NCBI RefSeq assembly: GCF_008086045.1
Contig: NZ_VSEY01000037.1
Span: 62,001 to 126,000, forward strand
From: Nonomuraea sp. PA05
GTDB taxonomy: Bacteria > Actinomycetota > Actinomycetes > Streptosporangiales > Streptosporangiaceae
Direction: 5' to 3'
Length of the DNA stretch: 64,000 nt
The notes beneath the pieces were generated by a model. It had not been told where the DNA came from and did not search any database. It worked only from the letters and a program-made list of their open reading frames with translations. Of this stretch, positions 35,274 to 43,112 are shown piece after piece (within the stretch, counting starts at the first letter, position 1; every line of letters begins with the position of its first letter). The position numbers and the translations under genes are program-made.

Positions 35274-36008
35274 GTGAATGTGAGCAAGAGACACGGTAGC
35301 TACGGGTTCGACGCGCCCTGGGCGCTGACCGGGCTGGTGCTCGGCGCGATGGCGCTTGCGGGCCTGGCGGCGGCCTCGTTCACACTGGACATCTTCGCCG
35401 CCGGCCTCGCGTTCCTGTTCGGCGCGCTCTACACGCTGGCCAGCGCGGCGAGTTACCTGTACACGACGCGGCGCGGCAAGTTCGCGGTCTGGGCGGAGGA
35501 GCTCCAGCGGCTGCGCGGCGACGAGCGGCTGCTCGACCTCGGCTGCGGGAGAGGCGCGGTGCTGCTGCTGGCCGCCGAACGGCTGGAGAAGGGCCGGGCG
35601 ACCGGCGTCGACCTGTGGCGGGTCAAGGACCAGTCGGGCAACGCCGAGGCGGTCACCCGGGCGAACGCCGAGGCGGAAGGCGTCGCGGAGCGGGTGGAAC
35701 TGGTCACGGGCGACATGCGGGACCTGCCGTTCGGGGACGACGCCTTCGACGCGGTGGTGTCGAGCCTGGCCGTTCACAACATCCAGGCCGCCGAGGGGCG
35801 CGAGCAGGCCGTGCGGGAGGCGTACCGGGTGCTGCGGCCAGGAGGGCTGATGCTGATCGCCGACTTCCGGCACACCGCCGACTACGAGGAGACCCTGCGC
35901 GGGCTCGGCGTGGTGGACGTGCGGCGGCGGGAGGCGGGCTGGCGGTTCTGGTACGGCGGTCCGTGGTTCGGCACCTGCTTCCTGGAGGCCAGGAAGCCTG
36001 CCGCGTAG
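35274..36008 (+). CDS. Membrane-anchored class I SAM methyltransferase
   Basis: About 244 residues from the GTG at 35274; an ATG at 35244 and a GTG at 35280 are alternatives. After GSYGFDAPW come two TM helices (ALTGLVLGAMALAGLAAAS and FAAGLAFLFGALYTLASAA). The methyltransferase then begins: LLDLGCGRGAVLLLAAERL (motif I), TGVDLW, VTGDMRDLPFGDDAFDAVVS and YRVLRPGGLMLIADF. The substrate may be lipid or quinone-like, given the membrane anchor; this is inference. Confidence 0.85.
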   Translation: MNVSKRHGSYGFDAPWALTGLVLGAMALAGLAAASFTLDIFAAGLAFLFGALYTLASAASYLYTTRRGKFAVWAEELQRLRGDERLLDLGCGRGAVLLLAAERLEKGRATGVDLWRVKDQSGNAEAVTRANAEAEGVAERVELVTGDMRDLPFGDDAFDAVVSSLAVHNIQAAEGREQAVREAYRVLRPGGLMLIADFRHTADYEETLRGLGVVDVRRREAGWRFWYGGPWFGTCFLEARKPAA

Positions 36009-36049
36009 AAAGCGTTTACCGGTCGCTCGCCGGGTATCCGGAGGAGTCT

Positions 36050-37486
36050 ATGAGCGACGTGGAAACCGGCACCGTCACCACCAAGGTGCCCGCGCGGCTG
36101 GACCGGCTGCCGTGGTCCCGCTGGCACTGGATGATCGTCATCGGTCTCGGCACCGTCTGGATCCTCGACGGTCTCGAAGTCACCATCGTCGGGAACCTCT
36201 CCGCGCAGCTCGCCAAGCCGGGCAGCGGCCTGGACATCACACAGACGCAGGTCGCGGGCACGGCCGCGGCGCTCTACGTCGCCGGAGCCTGCATCGGGGC
36301 GCTGTTCTTCGGCTGGCTGACCGACCGGTTCGGCAGGAAGAAGCTGTTCATCATCACGCTGGTCGTCTACCTGGTGGCGACGCTGCTGACCGCGTTCTCG
36401 TTCAGCGTGTGGTGGTTCTTCCTGTTCAGGTTCTTGACCGGGTTCGGCATCGGCGGCGAGTACGCGGCGATCAACTCCGCCATCGACGAGCTGATCCCGA
36501 GCCGGCACCGCGGACGCATCGACATCATCATCAACGGCAGCTACTGGCTCGGCGCGGCGGGCGGCGCGCTGCTGACCGTGCCGCTGCTGAACGACCTGCC
36601 GGTCAACATCGGCTGGCGGGTCGCGTTCGGGCTGGGCGTGGTGCTGGGGCTGGCCATCCTGCTGGTACGGCGGAACGTGCCGGAGAGCCCGCGCTGGCTG
36701 TTCATCCACGGCAGGGACCGCGAGGCGGAACAGCTCGTGGACGACATCGAGCACCAGATCGGCAGGGACGACCTGCCGGAGCCCGAGCAGTCGATCACCA
36801 TTCACCAGCGCAAGTCGATCGGGTTCGTCCGGATCGCGCACACGATGGTGGCGCTCTATCCCAAGCGCACGGTGCTGGGACTCTCGCTGTTCATCGGGCA
36901 GGCGTTCCTCTACAACGCGATCACCTTCGGATACGCGCAGATCCTGTCGACCTTCTTCAAGATCGACACGCATACGGGCTACTACTTCGCGGTCATCGCG
37001 ATCGGCAACTTCCTCGGCCCCCTGCTGCTCGGCCCGCTGTTCGACACCGTGGGCAGGGTTCCGATGATCTCCTCCACCTACATCGGGTCGGGGGTGCTGC
37101 TGCTGGGCACGGCCTGGCTGTTCAACGAAGGCATGCTCAACGCGGTCACGCTGACGGCGTGCTGGTCGGTGGTGTTGTTCGTGGCCTCGGCGGGGGCCAG
37201 CTCTGCCTATCTCACCGTCAGCGAGATCTTCCCGATGGAGACCAGGGCGATGGCCATCGCGTTCTTCTTCGCGGTCGGCACGGCGGCCGGCGGCATCGCG
37301 GGGCCGCTGGTGTTCTCCTCGCTGGTGGAGAGCGGGGTGCCGGGGGACACGGCGCTCGCGTTCTGCGTCGGCGCGATCATCATGATCGCCGCCGGGCTGG
37401 TCGAGGTGTTCCTCGGGGTCAAGGCGGAACGCAAGGGGCTGGAGGCCATCGCCGCGCCGCTCTCCACCGCGAGCGGCCCGTCATGA
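36050..37486 (+). CDS. MFS transporter (SP/AAHS-like)
   Basis: 478 residues. GGAGGAG 5 nt before the ATG fixes the start. Twelve hydrophobic segments are expected. The MFS loop 2-3 signature GWLTDRFGRKKLF, the TM4-5 motif RFLTGFGIGGEYAAINSAI and the central PESPRWLFIHGRDREAE are present. The family imports sugars, aromatic acids or similar metabolites by proton symport. No catabolic gene is adjacent, so the substrate is unknown. The stop lies inside a 14-bp repeat. Confidence 0.93.
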   Translation: MSDVETGTVTTKVPARLDRLPWSRWHWMIVIGLGTVWILDGLEVTIVGNLSAQLAKPGSGLDITQTQVAGTAAALYVAGACIGALFFGWLTDRFGRKKLFIITLVVYLVATLLTAFSFSVWWFFLFRFLTGFGIGGEYAAINSAIDELIPSRHRGRIDIIINGSYWLGAAGGALLTVPLLNDLPVNIGWRVAFGLGVVLGLAILLVRRNVPESPRWLFIHGRDREAEQLVDDIEHQIGRDDLPEPEQSITIHQRKSIGFVRIAHTMVALYPKRTVLGLSLFIGQAFLYNAITFGYAQILSTFFKIDTHTGYYFAVIAIGNFLGPLLLGPLFDTVGRVPMISSTYIGSGVLLLGTAWLFNEGMLNAVTLTACWSVVLFVASAGASSAYLTVSEIFPMETRAMAIAFFFAVGTAAGGIAGPLVFSSLVESGVPGDTALAFCVGAIIMIAAGLVEVFLGVKAERKGLEAIAAPLSTASGPS

Positions 37487-37520
37487 CAGCCTCGTCATGA
37501 CAGCATCGTCATGACAGGGG
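37479..37520. repeat. Three 14-bp repeats spanning the stops of two convergent genes
   Basis: CGTCATGACAG followed by three variable bases occurs at 37479, 37493 and 37507, each containing the palindrome GTCATGAC. The MFS stop (37484-37486) is in the first copy and the stop of the thymidylate-synthase-like gene (37509-37511) is in the third. Confidence 0.88.
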
Positions 37521-38117
37521 CCGCCACATGACGGGGAACACCCGGGGGCTGTCGGACAGGTACAGGTGCGGGACGTCCACGAACACCCGCATCGGCCCCC
37601 GCCCCACCTCCAGCTTCGCGGCCATCGCCGCGTGCACGTCGGCGAGCGGCAGGTAGTTGAGGTAGCTGGTGTAGGCGTTCTGGGAGCGGAAGGTCGCGGT
37701 CATCAGCAGCGCGTCCTCCCTGATCCGGAACGCCAGCCCGATCAGGCACGGCACCGCGTCGTACGCCTCGCCCGGCGCGGTCAGCGAGATCCACGCGCTC
37801 TTGCTGTACGGCTTGACCCGCAGCAGGTCGGCAGCCCAGCCGAGCTGACCGCCGATCCGCGCCGCGTAGCTGTACTTGAACGGCGGCACCACCGTCTGCT
37901 CGCTGAACTTCCTGCGGTAGAGCGCGAGCCGGTCCGCGTCGCCGTACCGCGCGATGATCGGATCGTCCCCGCTGACCCTCGCGATCTCGAACAGCACGGA
38001 CGGTGCCTCGATGACGGGGCCTCGATCGTCGTCGGCGAGTGTCCCCGCCGACCAGACATGGCGCATCAACCTGATCCACGCCTCCCCACATGACGCCCAA
38101 AGTGCTGGGCCGGGCAT
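37509..38117 (-). CDS. Thymidylate-synthase-superfamily-like protein
   Basis: 202 residues. The ATG follows the TAA of the membrane-protein gene with no gap, behind GGAGGG. Weak but ordered resemblance to thymidylate synthase/hydroxymethylase folds: DDRGPVIEAPSVLFEI (31-46), FKYSYAARI (80-88), then VPCLIGLAFRI with C124 at the nucleophile position, ATFRSQNAY with R144 at the dUMP phosphate Arg position, YLNYL with N154, and VPHLY with H184 and Y186. The Asp of the family QRSxD motif is replaced by Asn (147). Inference: nucleotide-binding enzyme, perhaps pyrimidine C5-modifying; no folate partner gene is nearby. Confidence 0.6.
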   Translation of the reverse strand: MPGPALWASCGEAWIRLMRHVWSAGTLADDDRGPVIEAPSVLFEIARVSGDDPIIARYGDADRLALYRRKFSEQTVVPPFKYSYAARIGGQLGWAADLLRVKPYSKSAWISLTAPGEAYDAVPCLIGLAFRIREDALLMTATFRSQNAYTSYLNYLPLADVHAAMAAKLEVGRGPMRVFVDVPHLYLSDSPRVFPVMWRPLS

Positions 38118-38795
38118 TTATCCCTCCATATTCGGAATCTGGTACGGGTCGCGAGGAAGCCGCCGCCGCCTGGTGACGTTGCAGCGGATGTAGTAGACGG
38201 CGTAGTGGATCAGCGCGACCAGCAGGATGCCGATCATGAGCAGGAGCAGGTTGGGCTCCTGCCCGCTGAGGCCGGTCACGCCGACGGTCAGGTACGTCGA
38301 GTTCACCGTGGCCAGCACCATGACGTTGATGCCCGGCCAGGCGAGTGGCGCGTAGGTCTCGGGAAAACGGGGGTCGACCGGCAGGTTGGGGCTCCAGTCC
38401 AGGCCTGGCCTGAGCTTCGTGGAGTACAGCAGCCGGAAGTTGTTGATCGCGCGGGCCGTGCGGGCGTGCGCGTTCACGGCCTCGATGAGGCGCAGGAACG
38501 GCAGCACGCTCAGCACGCCGAACACGATGACCAGGGCGAACAGGTACCAGGGCACGCTCTGCCAGTTCGTCAGGCTCTGCGGATCGACCACCTTGGCGCT
38601 GGCCAGCGCGATGGCGGCGAAGAACGGCCCCGACAGCAGGCTCAGCGAGAGCCTGGTCATCTTCAGCCGCTCCTCCTTGGCGGCGAGGTGGACCGCGTAG
38701 ACGCCGTTGAAGTCCACCGCGGCGAGCTGGAGGAACTGACTCGGCGTCAGGTCGTCCTCCTGGACCATGCGATGGGGGATCTTCCGCATGAGCAT
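38118..38795 (-). CDS. Four-TM membrane protein coupled to the TS-like gene
   Basis: 225 residues; AGGAG is 7 nt before the ATG. Four hydrophobic helices at about 50-70, 81-104, 155-176 and 182-203 are separated by a long cytoplasmic loop (105-154) that includes ARTARAINNFRLLYSTKLRP. The N-terminal 45 residues are charged, and the C-terminus is basic. I recognise no family. It ends immediately before the TS-like ATG (TAAATG), so both are translated from one mRNA. A membrane partner or effector of the TS-like enzyme is plausible but unproven. Confidence 0.75.
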   Translation of the reverse strand: MLMRKIPHRMVQEDDLTPSQFLQLAAVDFNGVYAVHLAAKEERLKMTRLSLSLLSGPFFAAIALASAKVVDPQSLTNWQSVPWYLFALVIVFGVLSVLPFLRLIEAVNAHARTARAINNFRLLYSTKLRPGLDWSPNLPVDPRFPETYAPLAWPGINVMVLATVNSTYLTVGVTGLSGQEPNLLLLMIGILLVALIHYAVYYIRCNVTRRRRLPRDPYQIPNMEG

Positions 38796-38895
38796 GAGCG
38801 CGCTCCTGGTTGCTGTAACTCCAGTATGAGCGCATTTTTCGGGAATGGGGCCGAGATTCCTACCAATTGTTCCAACAAATCTCGACTGATCGAAG

Positions 38896-39180
38896 TCAGG
38901 TAAGCGGACGCTCCGTTCTGACCGTTTCCCGGGTCAGCTCGCAGCGGCCGTCCACGCACCGCCGCCGCAACCGGCCCAGCGAGATCGTCTGCGCCAGGCC
39001 GATCATCCAGCACGCCGGGCAGCCGCGCAGCGCGAGCAGACCGAGCGGCGCGAGCACCAGGCTGACCAGGCCGAACACCGGGATCAGCGCCACCGAGCCG
39101 ACCAGCGCGCCGAACCCCGCCGCGCCCCGCAGCAGGTGCCGGGGCAGCGACGCGCTCGCGAAGCTCCGGTCGTCAGTCAT
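38896..39180 (-). CDS. Small two-TM protein in the ECF sigma operon
   Basis: 94 residues. The ATG at 39180 has GGAGG 8 nt upstream and overlaps the sigma stop (ATGACTGA). Hydrophobic helices occur at about 20-50 (GALVGSVALIPVFGLVSLVL and LAPLGLLALRG), followed by CPACWMIGLAQT and a basic, Cys-containing tail (RRRCVDGRCEL). Four cysteines could form two pairs. No zinc anti-sigma motif (HxxxCxxC) is visible. By position it could modulate the sigma factor, but this is only inferred. Confidence 0.75.
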   Translation of the reverse strand: MTDDRSFASASLPRHLLRGAAGFGALVGSVALIPVFGLVSLVLAPLGLLALRGCPACWMIGLAQTISLGRLRRRCVDGRCELTRETVRTERPLT

Positions 39181-39775
39181 CGCCATCACCTCCCCAGGCG
39201 GCGCTCTCCAGCGAACGCTGCACCGCCGCGCGGGCGCGATGCAGCCGCGACTTCATCGCCGGGACGCTCAACCCCAGCAGCCCGGCCGTCGTCCGGCCGC
39301 TCAACCCCTGGATGTCCCGCATGATCAGGACGTTGCGCTGGTCGGCGGGGAGCGCGGCGACGGCCGCCGCCACCCTGTCGGCCTCCAGTCGCCGGATGAC
39401 CTCCTCCTCGGCCGACACCGCCCGCGCCCCCTCGGCCGACACCCGCGCCTCACCGGCCGGCGACGTCCGCGTCTCAGCGGCCGGCTGCGGCTGTCGCAGT
39501 GCCAGACGGGCGCGGCGCAGGCACTCGTTGCGCACGATGCGGAACATCCACGACGCCAGCGCGCCGGTGGCGCGCAGCGTGCCGATCTTCCGGTACAGGA
39601 TGATGAGCGCCTCCTGGGCGGCGTCCTCCGCGTCCTCCGGGGAGGCGCACAACGTACGGGCGAAGCGCCGTACGTGCGGATGCGAGCCGGACACCAGCGC
39701 GGAGATCGACTCGACGTCACCACGTTGCGCCCCGGCGATCAGCCGCTCGCCCGGCCACCCACCACTCTCAGCCAC
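39173..39775 (-). CDS. ECF RNA polymerase sigma factor
   Basis: About 200 residues from GTG 39775; GTGs at 39805 and 39835 are alternatives within a repeated start region. Region 2: ERLIAGAQRGDVESISALV, FARTLCASPEDAEDAAQEALI, IGTLRATGALASWMFRIVRNECLR. An Ala/Glu-rich linker follows, then region 4: LPADQRNVLIMRDIQGLSGRTTAGLLGLSVPAMKSRLHRAR. Target genes unknown. It is preceded by a 32-residue membrane peptide gene and followed by a 94-residue membrane protein, so the sigma factor may be regulated at the membrane. Confidence 0.92.
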   Translation of the reverse strand: MAESGGWPGERLIAGAQRGDVESISALVSGSHPHVRRFARTLCASPEDAEDAAQEALIILYRKIGTLRATGALASWMFRIVRNECLRRARLALRQPQPAAETRTSPAGEARVSAEGARAVSAEEEVIRRLEADRVAAAVAALPADQRNVLIMRDIQGLSGRTTAGLLGLSVPAMKSRLHRARAAVQRSLESAAWGGDGDD

Positions 39776-39827
39776 GCGAACGGCCCTCCCCACGTTCTCA
39801 CTCACCCGCACGGCCCCTCCCACGTCC

Positions 39828-39926
39828 TCAGCCACGCGAGCGACCCTTCCTGCGCAGCACCACGACGCACGTGCAGACGAGCACGGCCGCGACGGCGACG
39901 GCGGCGACGATGATGGGAACTGACAC
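39828..39926 (-). CDS. 32-residue single-TM peptide upstream of the ECF sigma gene
   Basis: GGGAGG lies 5 nt before a GTG. The product starts MSVPIIVAAVAVAAVLVC, continues with a CTC motif and more Val, and ends in the basic tail LRRKGRSRG, that is, one membrane helix (about 4-24) and a positive cytoplasmic end. The stop TGA lies 53 bp from the chosen sigma start, and overlaps the most upstream candidate GTG of the sigma gene (GTGGCTGAG). It is too short for usual gene callers. The strong RBS and perfect TM composition support it. Confidence 0.65.
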   Translation of the reverse strand: MSVPIIVAAVAVAAVLVCTCVVVLRRKGRSRG

Positions 39927-39952
39927 GACAACCTCCCGGTCTGCCTATTTTC

Positions 39953-40006
39953 GACACCTATGAGAGGCGTCAGCCGCCGCGAAGGATTCGGTGGGGGGGA
40001 ATCCTT
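39953..40006. promoter_or_regulatory. Two inverted repeats in the sigma/flavoprotein divergent promoter
   Basis: GACACCT-N5-AGGCGTC (39953-39971, one mismatch between arms) and the perfect AAGGATTC-N9-GAATCCTT (39982-39989, 39999-40006) occupy the 113-bp gap. The first lies 27 bp before the sORF start and could be part of an ECF-type promoter. Nothing coding was seen in the gap. Confidence 0.45.
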
Positions 40007-40039
40007 GACGTGAGTGAATTACCCTGAGGAGGGCATCGC

Positions 40040-40549
40040 GTGACCGAATCATCCGGCAAGGTCCTCTACGTCGTCGTCAGCGCCGCCGAAACGGCCGGAG
40101 AGGTCGGCAGGCTCGTCACCCTGGCCCAGGACGCGGGCTGGATCGTGCAGATCGTGGCCACCCCCTCCGCGCTGGACTTCATCGACGCGGCCGAGCTGGA
40201 ACGCCGGACCGGACGGCCGGTGCGCAGCCGCTACCGCAAGCCGCACGAGCCGAAACCGCCCAGGGCCGACGCCATGATCGTGGCGCCCGCCACGTTCAAC
40301 ACGATCAACAAGTTCGCCCAGGGCATCACCGACACCTACGCCCTCGGCGTGCTGGCGGAGGCGCCCGGGCTGGGCATCCCCGTGGTCGTGCTGCCGTTCG
40401 TCAACGACGCGCTGGCCGCCCGCACGCCGTACCGGCGCAGCGTCGAGGACCTGCGGGCCGACGGCGTACGCGTCGTGCTCGACCCCGGCGACGACCCCTG
40501 GCGGCGGGCGCTGCAGGAGTTGAGCGTCAGCCCGTCCACGCGGCCATGA
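40040..40549 (+). CDS. Flavoprotein (PPCDC-like fold)
   Basis: 169 residues from a GTG with GGAGGG 6 nt upstream. It resembles the FMN-binding decarboxylase-like flavoproteins: VLYVVVSAAETAGEVGRLV at the N-terminus, PRADAMIVAPATFNTINKFAQGITDTYALGVL (split: MIVAPATFNTINKF at about 79-92) and GIPVVVLPFVNDALA. The family includes phosphopantothenoylcysteine decarboxylase. The active-site His of PPCDC is not evident, so it is a relative of unknown activity. Its 3' end overlaps the convergent ATPase gene by 23 bp. Confidence 0.85.
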   Translation: MTESSGKVLYVVVSAAETAGEVGRLVTLAQDAGWIVQIVATPSALDFIDAAELERRTGRPVRSRYRKPHEPKPPRADAMIVAPATFNTINKFAQGITDTYALGVLAEAPGLGIPVVVLPFVNDALAARTPYRRSVEDLRADGVRVVLDPGDDPWRRALQELSVSPSTRP

Positions 40550-41975
40550 GGTCCTCGGGGCGCCACAGGCCGCTCAGCGGCAGACCGGCCTCGACGCCGG
40601 CTCTCGACACGGCGATTCTGGCCGTGGCGGCGGTGGTGCCAGGGACGAAGGCGGAGTCGCGGACGAGTTGGTCGTAGTCGTGGCGATCGAACGGGCGGTT
40701 GTCGAGCCACTTGATCGAGCCCACGAAGTGGACGTGCCCAGCCACCGGCCCCTTGTCCGCACCCACCAGGTCGATCTCCGGGTTGTTCCGGCGATTCCAC
40801 CAGCCACCGATCTCTTCGGTGTCCGGCCAGGTGTCGTCAGGCAGCGCACGGGCCAGGCTCTGGCGGATGATGGGCTCGACCGCACGGCCACGCCAAGCCG
40901 TCCAGGACTTCCCGATGCGCCGTAGAGCTAGATCGGGGCGGCCACGCTCGCTGTCCGCGATCGCGCGCTGGAGGAACGCCAGCCAGAAGCGCAGATAGGG
41001 GTCGGCAACGCGGTAGCGCTTGTTCTTGGTGTCCGGCTTCGTGGACAGCGGGAGGTCGGCGGTGATGACCTGCTTCGCCGTCAGGGTCGTGAGGATCGGG
41101 GCGAGCGTCCCGGATGGGAGCGGAGCGTCGCCTCCCGTCCGGGCGGCGATGTTGGCGAAGGTGCGCTCTCCTGTGCCGATGGCCTCCAGCACCGTCCTGG
41201 CGTGGCCTCCGGCGGGGAACTCACCGAGCAGCGTGAGTTCGCCGGCGGCGAGGAGGGGCGACAGCGGTGAGTCCAGACTTTCGCTGAGGAACTCCTCGCG
41301 TGACAGCCCTGGCTCCCAGGAACGGACGATCTCCGGGAAGCCGCCGGTGATGAGCAGCGCGTCGATCGCCTCCTCGGCCGGGAGTCGCGTCATCTCGGCC
41401 ACGTCCGCCAGGTGCAGCGGTCTGATCGTCATGCGGGCGGCCCGTCCGAAGAAGGGCCTGCCGTACTCCTGCAGCGCCTCCATCATCGTCAGGTCGCTGC
41501 CCACCAGGATCAAGAGGATCGGCTTGTCCGACAGGAACCGGTCCCAGACGGTCTGGAGGCTGCCCTCGAACTCGCGATCCTGCTCTACCAGCCAGGGCAC
41601 CTCGTCCAGCACCACGATGCACGGCCTGTCGCCTGCGGCCGTGGCGAGGGCTCTCAATGCCTCGTTCCAATCCTGGGGATGGGTGCCGCGGACCAACTCG
41701 GCATGGGGAAGAGCGGCGCAGGCGACGGCATGGACGAAATCCCGGCGCTCCGCAGCGGGGGCACGGCCGCGGGATGCCTGGAATACGACATAAGGATGTT
41801 CTGAGCGGTCGCAGAACTCCTGGACCAGGCGGGACTTCCCTACCCGGCGCCGGCCGGTCATGATCAATGCTCGGCCCCTGGTCGCCAGCTTGTGCTGCAG
41901 CACCGATTCGAGCTGGGCGTCCAGCAGCCGCAGATCACGTGCTCTTCCGGAGAACGCGGGCATCTGATCCCTCAC
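40527..41975 (-). CDS. ATPase_2 (archaeal-type) with C-terminal DUF234 nuclease-like domain
   Basis: 482 residues; GAGGG precedes the ATG. P-loop GRRRVGKS (41-48), Walker B CIVVLDEVPWLV and LILVGSDLTMMEAL mark the STAND-type ATPase family first seen in archaea. The C-terminal DUF234 domain has a degraded PD-(D/E)xK pattern: NPEIDLVGAD, then VGSIKWLD where most relatives, as I recall, have ECKW. So Lys is kept but the Glu is Ser. Role unknown; proposed as a conflict or mobile-element protein. Base use is less GC-rich than its neighbours. A perfect operator lies before the start. Confidence 0.88.
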   Translation of the reverse strand: MRDQMPAFSGRARDLRLLDAQLESVLQHKLATRGRALIMTGRRRVGKSRLVQEFCDRSEHPYVVFQASRGRAPAAERRDFVHAVACAALPHAELVRGTHPQDWNEALRALATAAGDRPCIVVLDEVPWLVEQDREFEGSLQTVWDRFLSDKPILLILVGSDLTMMEALQEYGRPFFGRAARMTIRPLHLADVAEMTRLPAEEAIDALLITGGFPEIVRSWEPGLSREEFLSESLDSPLSPLLAAGELTLLGEFPAGGHARTVLEAIGTGERTFANIAARTGGDAPLPSGTLAPILTTLTAKQVITADLPLSTKPDTKNKRYRVADPYLRFWLAFLQRAIADSERGRPDLALRRIGKSWTAWRGRAVEPIIRQSLARALPDDTWPDTEEIGGWWNRRNNPEIDLVGADKGPVAGHVHFVGSIKWLDNRPFDRHDYDQLVRDSAFVPGTTAATARIAVSRAGVEAGLPLSGLWRPEDLMAAWTG

Positions 41976-41989
41976 AAAGTCAGCACGAG

Positions 41990-42016
41990 TCTGAGTAAGA
42001 CATAATCTTACTCAGA
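41990..42016. promoter_or_regulatory. Perfect 11-bp inverted repeat before the DUF234 ATPase
   Basis: TCTGAGTAAGA-CATAA-TCTTACTCAGA, 15 bp upstream of the ATPase ATG, in AT-rich DNA that also contains a third half-site TTCTTACTT at about 42020. It overlaps the likely -10 region of the ATPase gene. It is a strong candidate operator, or an RNA hairpin in the leader. Confidence 0.7.
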
Positions 42017-42101
42017 TTCCTTCTTACTTTATGGTGGACTTGCCCCTGACACCGTGTGAGGGCCTATCCCTTGAGACGTCATCAGGAAGAGGAGGTACAT
42101 C

Positions 42102-43058
42102 GTGGGAATGGCGGAGCGGGTCGACGCGGTCCTGGACAGGGGTGAGGCGCCGCACCTGCACGGGCTCGTCGTGCTGCGCGGCGGGCAGGTCGTGCTCGAA
42201 CGGTACGGCGCGGGCGAGGACCACGCGCTGAACGTGCCGCTCGGGCACGTGACGTTCGACCGGGACACCCTGCACGACCTCAGGTCCGTGTCGAAGAGCG
42301 TGGTGGGCCTCGTGTACGGGATCGCGCTGGCCGAGGGGCTGGTGCCGGAGCCGGGGGAGTCGCTGGTGCGCCAGTTCCCCGAGTACGGCATCGCGGGGCG
42401 CGACCACCTCACCGTCGAGCACGCCCTCACCATGACCCTCGGCATCGAGTGGGACGAGCAACTGCCCTACACCGACCCGGCCAACAGTGAGATCGCGATG
42501 GAGCTCGCCCCCGACCGGCACCGGTACGTGCTGGAGCGGCCCGTCGTGGAGGAGGCGGGCAAGCGGTGGCACTACTGCGGCGGCGCCACGGCCCTGATCG
42601 GCGAGATCATCACCCGGGGAGCGGGGCGGCCGCTCGCCGAGTACGCGGCGGCCCGGCTCTTCGAGCCGTTGGGCGTCACCGCCCACGAATGGTCGACGGG
42701 CGACGACGGGGTGACCAGGGCCGCGTCCGGGCTGCGGCTGCGGCCGGTGGACCTGGCCGCCGTCGGGCAGCTCGTGCTGGACGGCGGCCGGGGCATCGTG
42801 CCGGGTGCTTGGATCGAGGAGATGTTGCGGCCCAGGGTTCTGCTCGATGGCGGCGGCCGGTACGGGTACCAGTGGTACGTCAGCGGGGGCGGGCGGGCCG
42901 AGGGGATCGGGAACGGGGGGCAGCGGCTCGTCGTGGTGCCCGATGAGGGGCTGGTGGTGGCGGTGACGGCGGGGGAGTACGACGGTGGGCTCGGCAGCTC
43001 GCAGGCCGTGCTGGACGCCGTCCTGCCACAAGACCGGGAGGGCGACGCGGCCCGCTAG
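42102..43058 (+). CDS. Serine hydrolase (beta-lactamase/class C-like)
   Basis: 318 residues from a GTG with AGGAGG 6 nt upstream. The catalytic SxxK is SVSK in LHDLRSVSKSVVGLVYG (about residue 62), and the YxN position reads YCG in WHYCGGATALIGE. A C-terminal GGQRLVVVP region stands where the KTG motif is expected, so KTG is not conserved. Members are esterases, peptidases or beta-lactamase relatives. No signal peptide is visible, so it is probably cytoplasmic. It is divergent from the DUF234 ATPase. Confidence 0.9.
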   Translation: MGMAERVDAVLDRGEAPHLHGLVVLRGGQVVLERYGAGEDHALNVPLGHVTFDRDTLHDLRSVSKSVVGLVYGIALAEGLVPEPGESLVRQFPEYGIAGRDHLTVEHALTMTLGIEWDEQLPYTDPANSEIAMELAPDRHRYVLERPVVEEAGKRWHYCGGATALIGEIITRGAGRPLAEYAAARLFEPLGVTAHEWSTGDDGVTRAASGLRLRPVDLAAVGQLVLDGGRGIVPGAWIEEMLRPRVLLDGGGRYGYQWYVSGGGRAEGIGNGGQRLVVVPDEGLVVAVTAGEYDGGLGSSQAVLDAVLPQDREGDAAR

Positions 43059-43112
43059 CCTGGGCGCGGGCCGTCTCAGGCGGGGCGCGGGCTTTGGCTG
43101 TGATGCGGCTCG

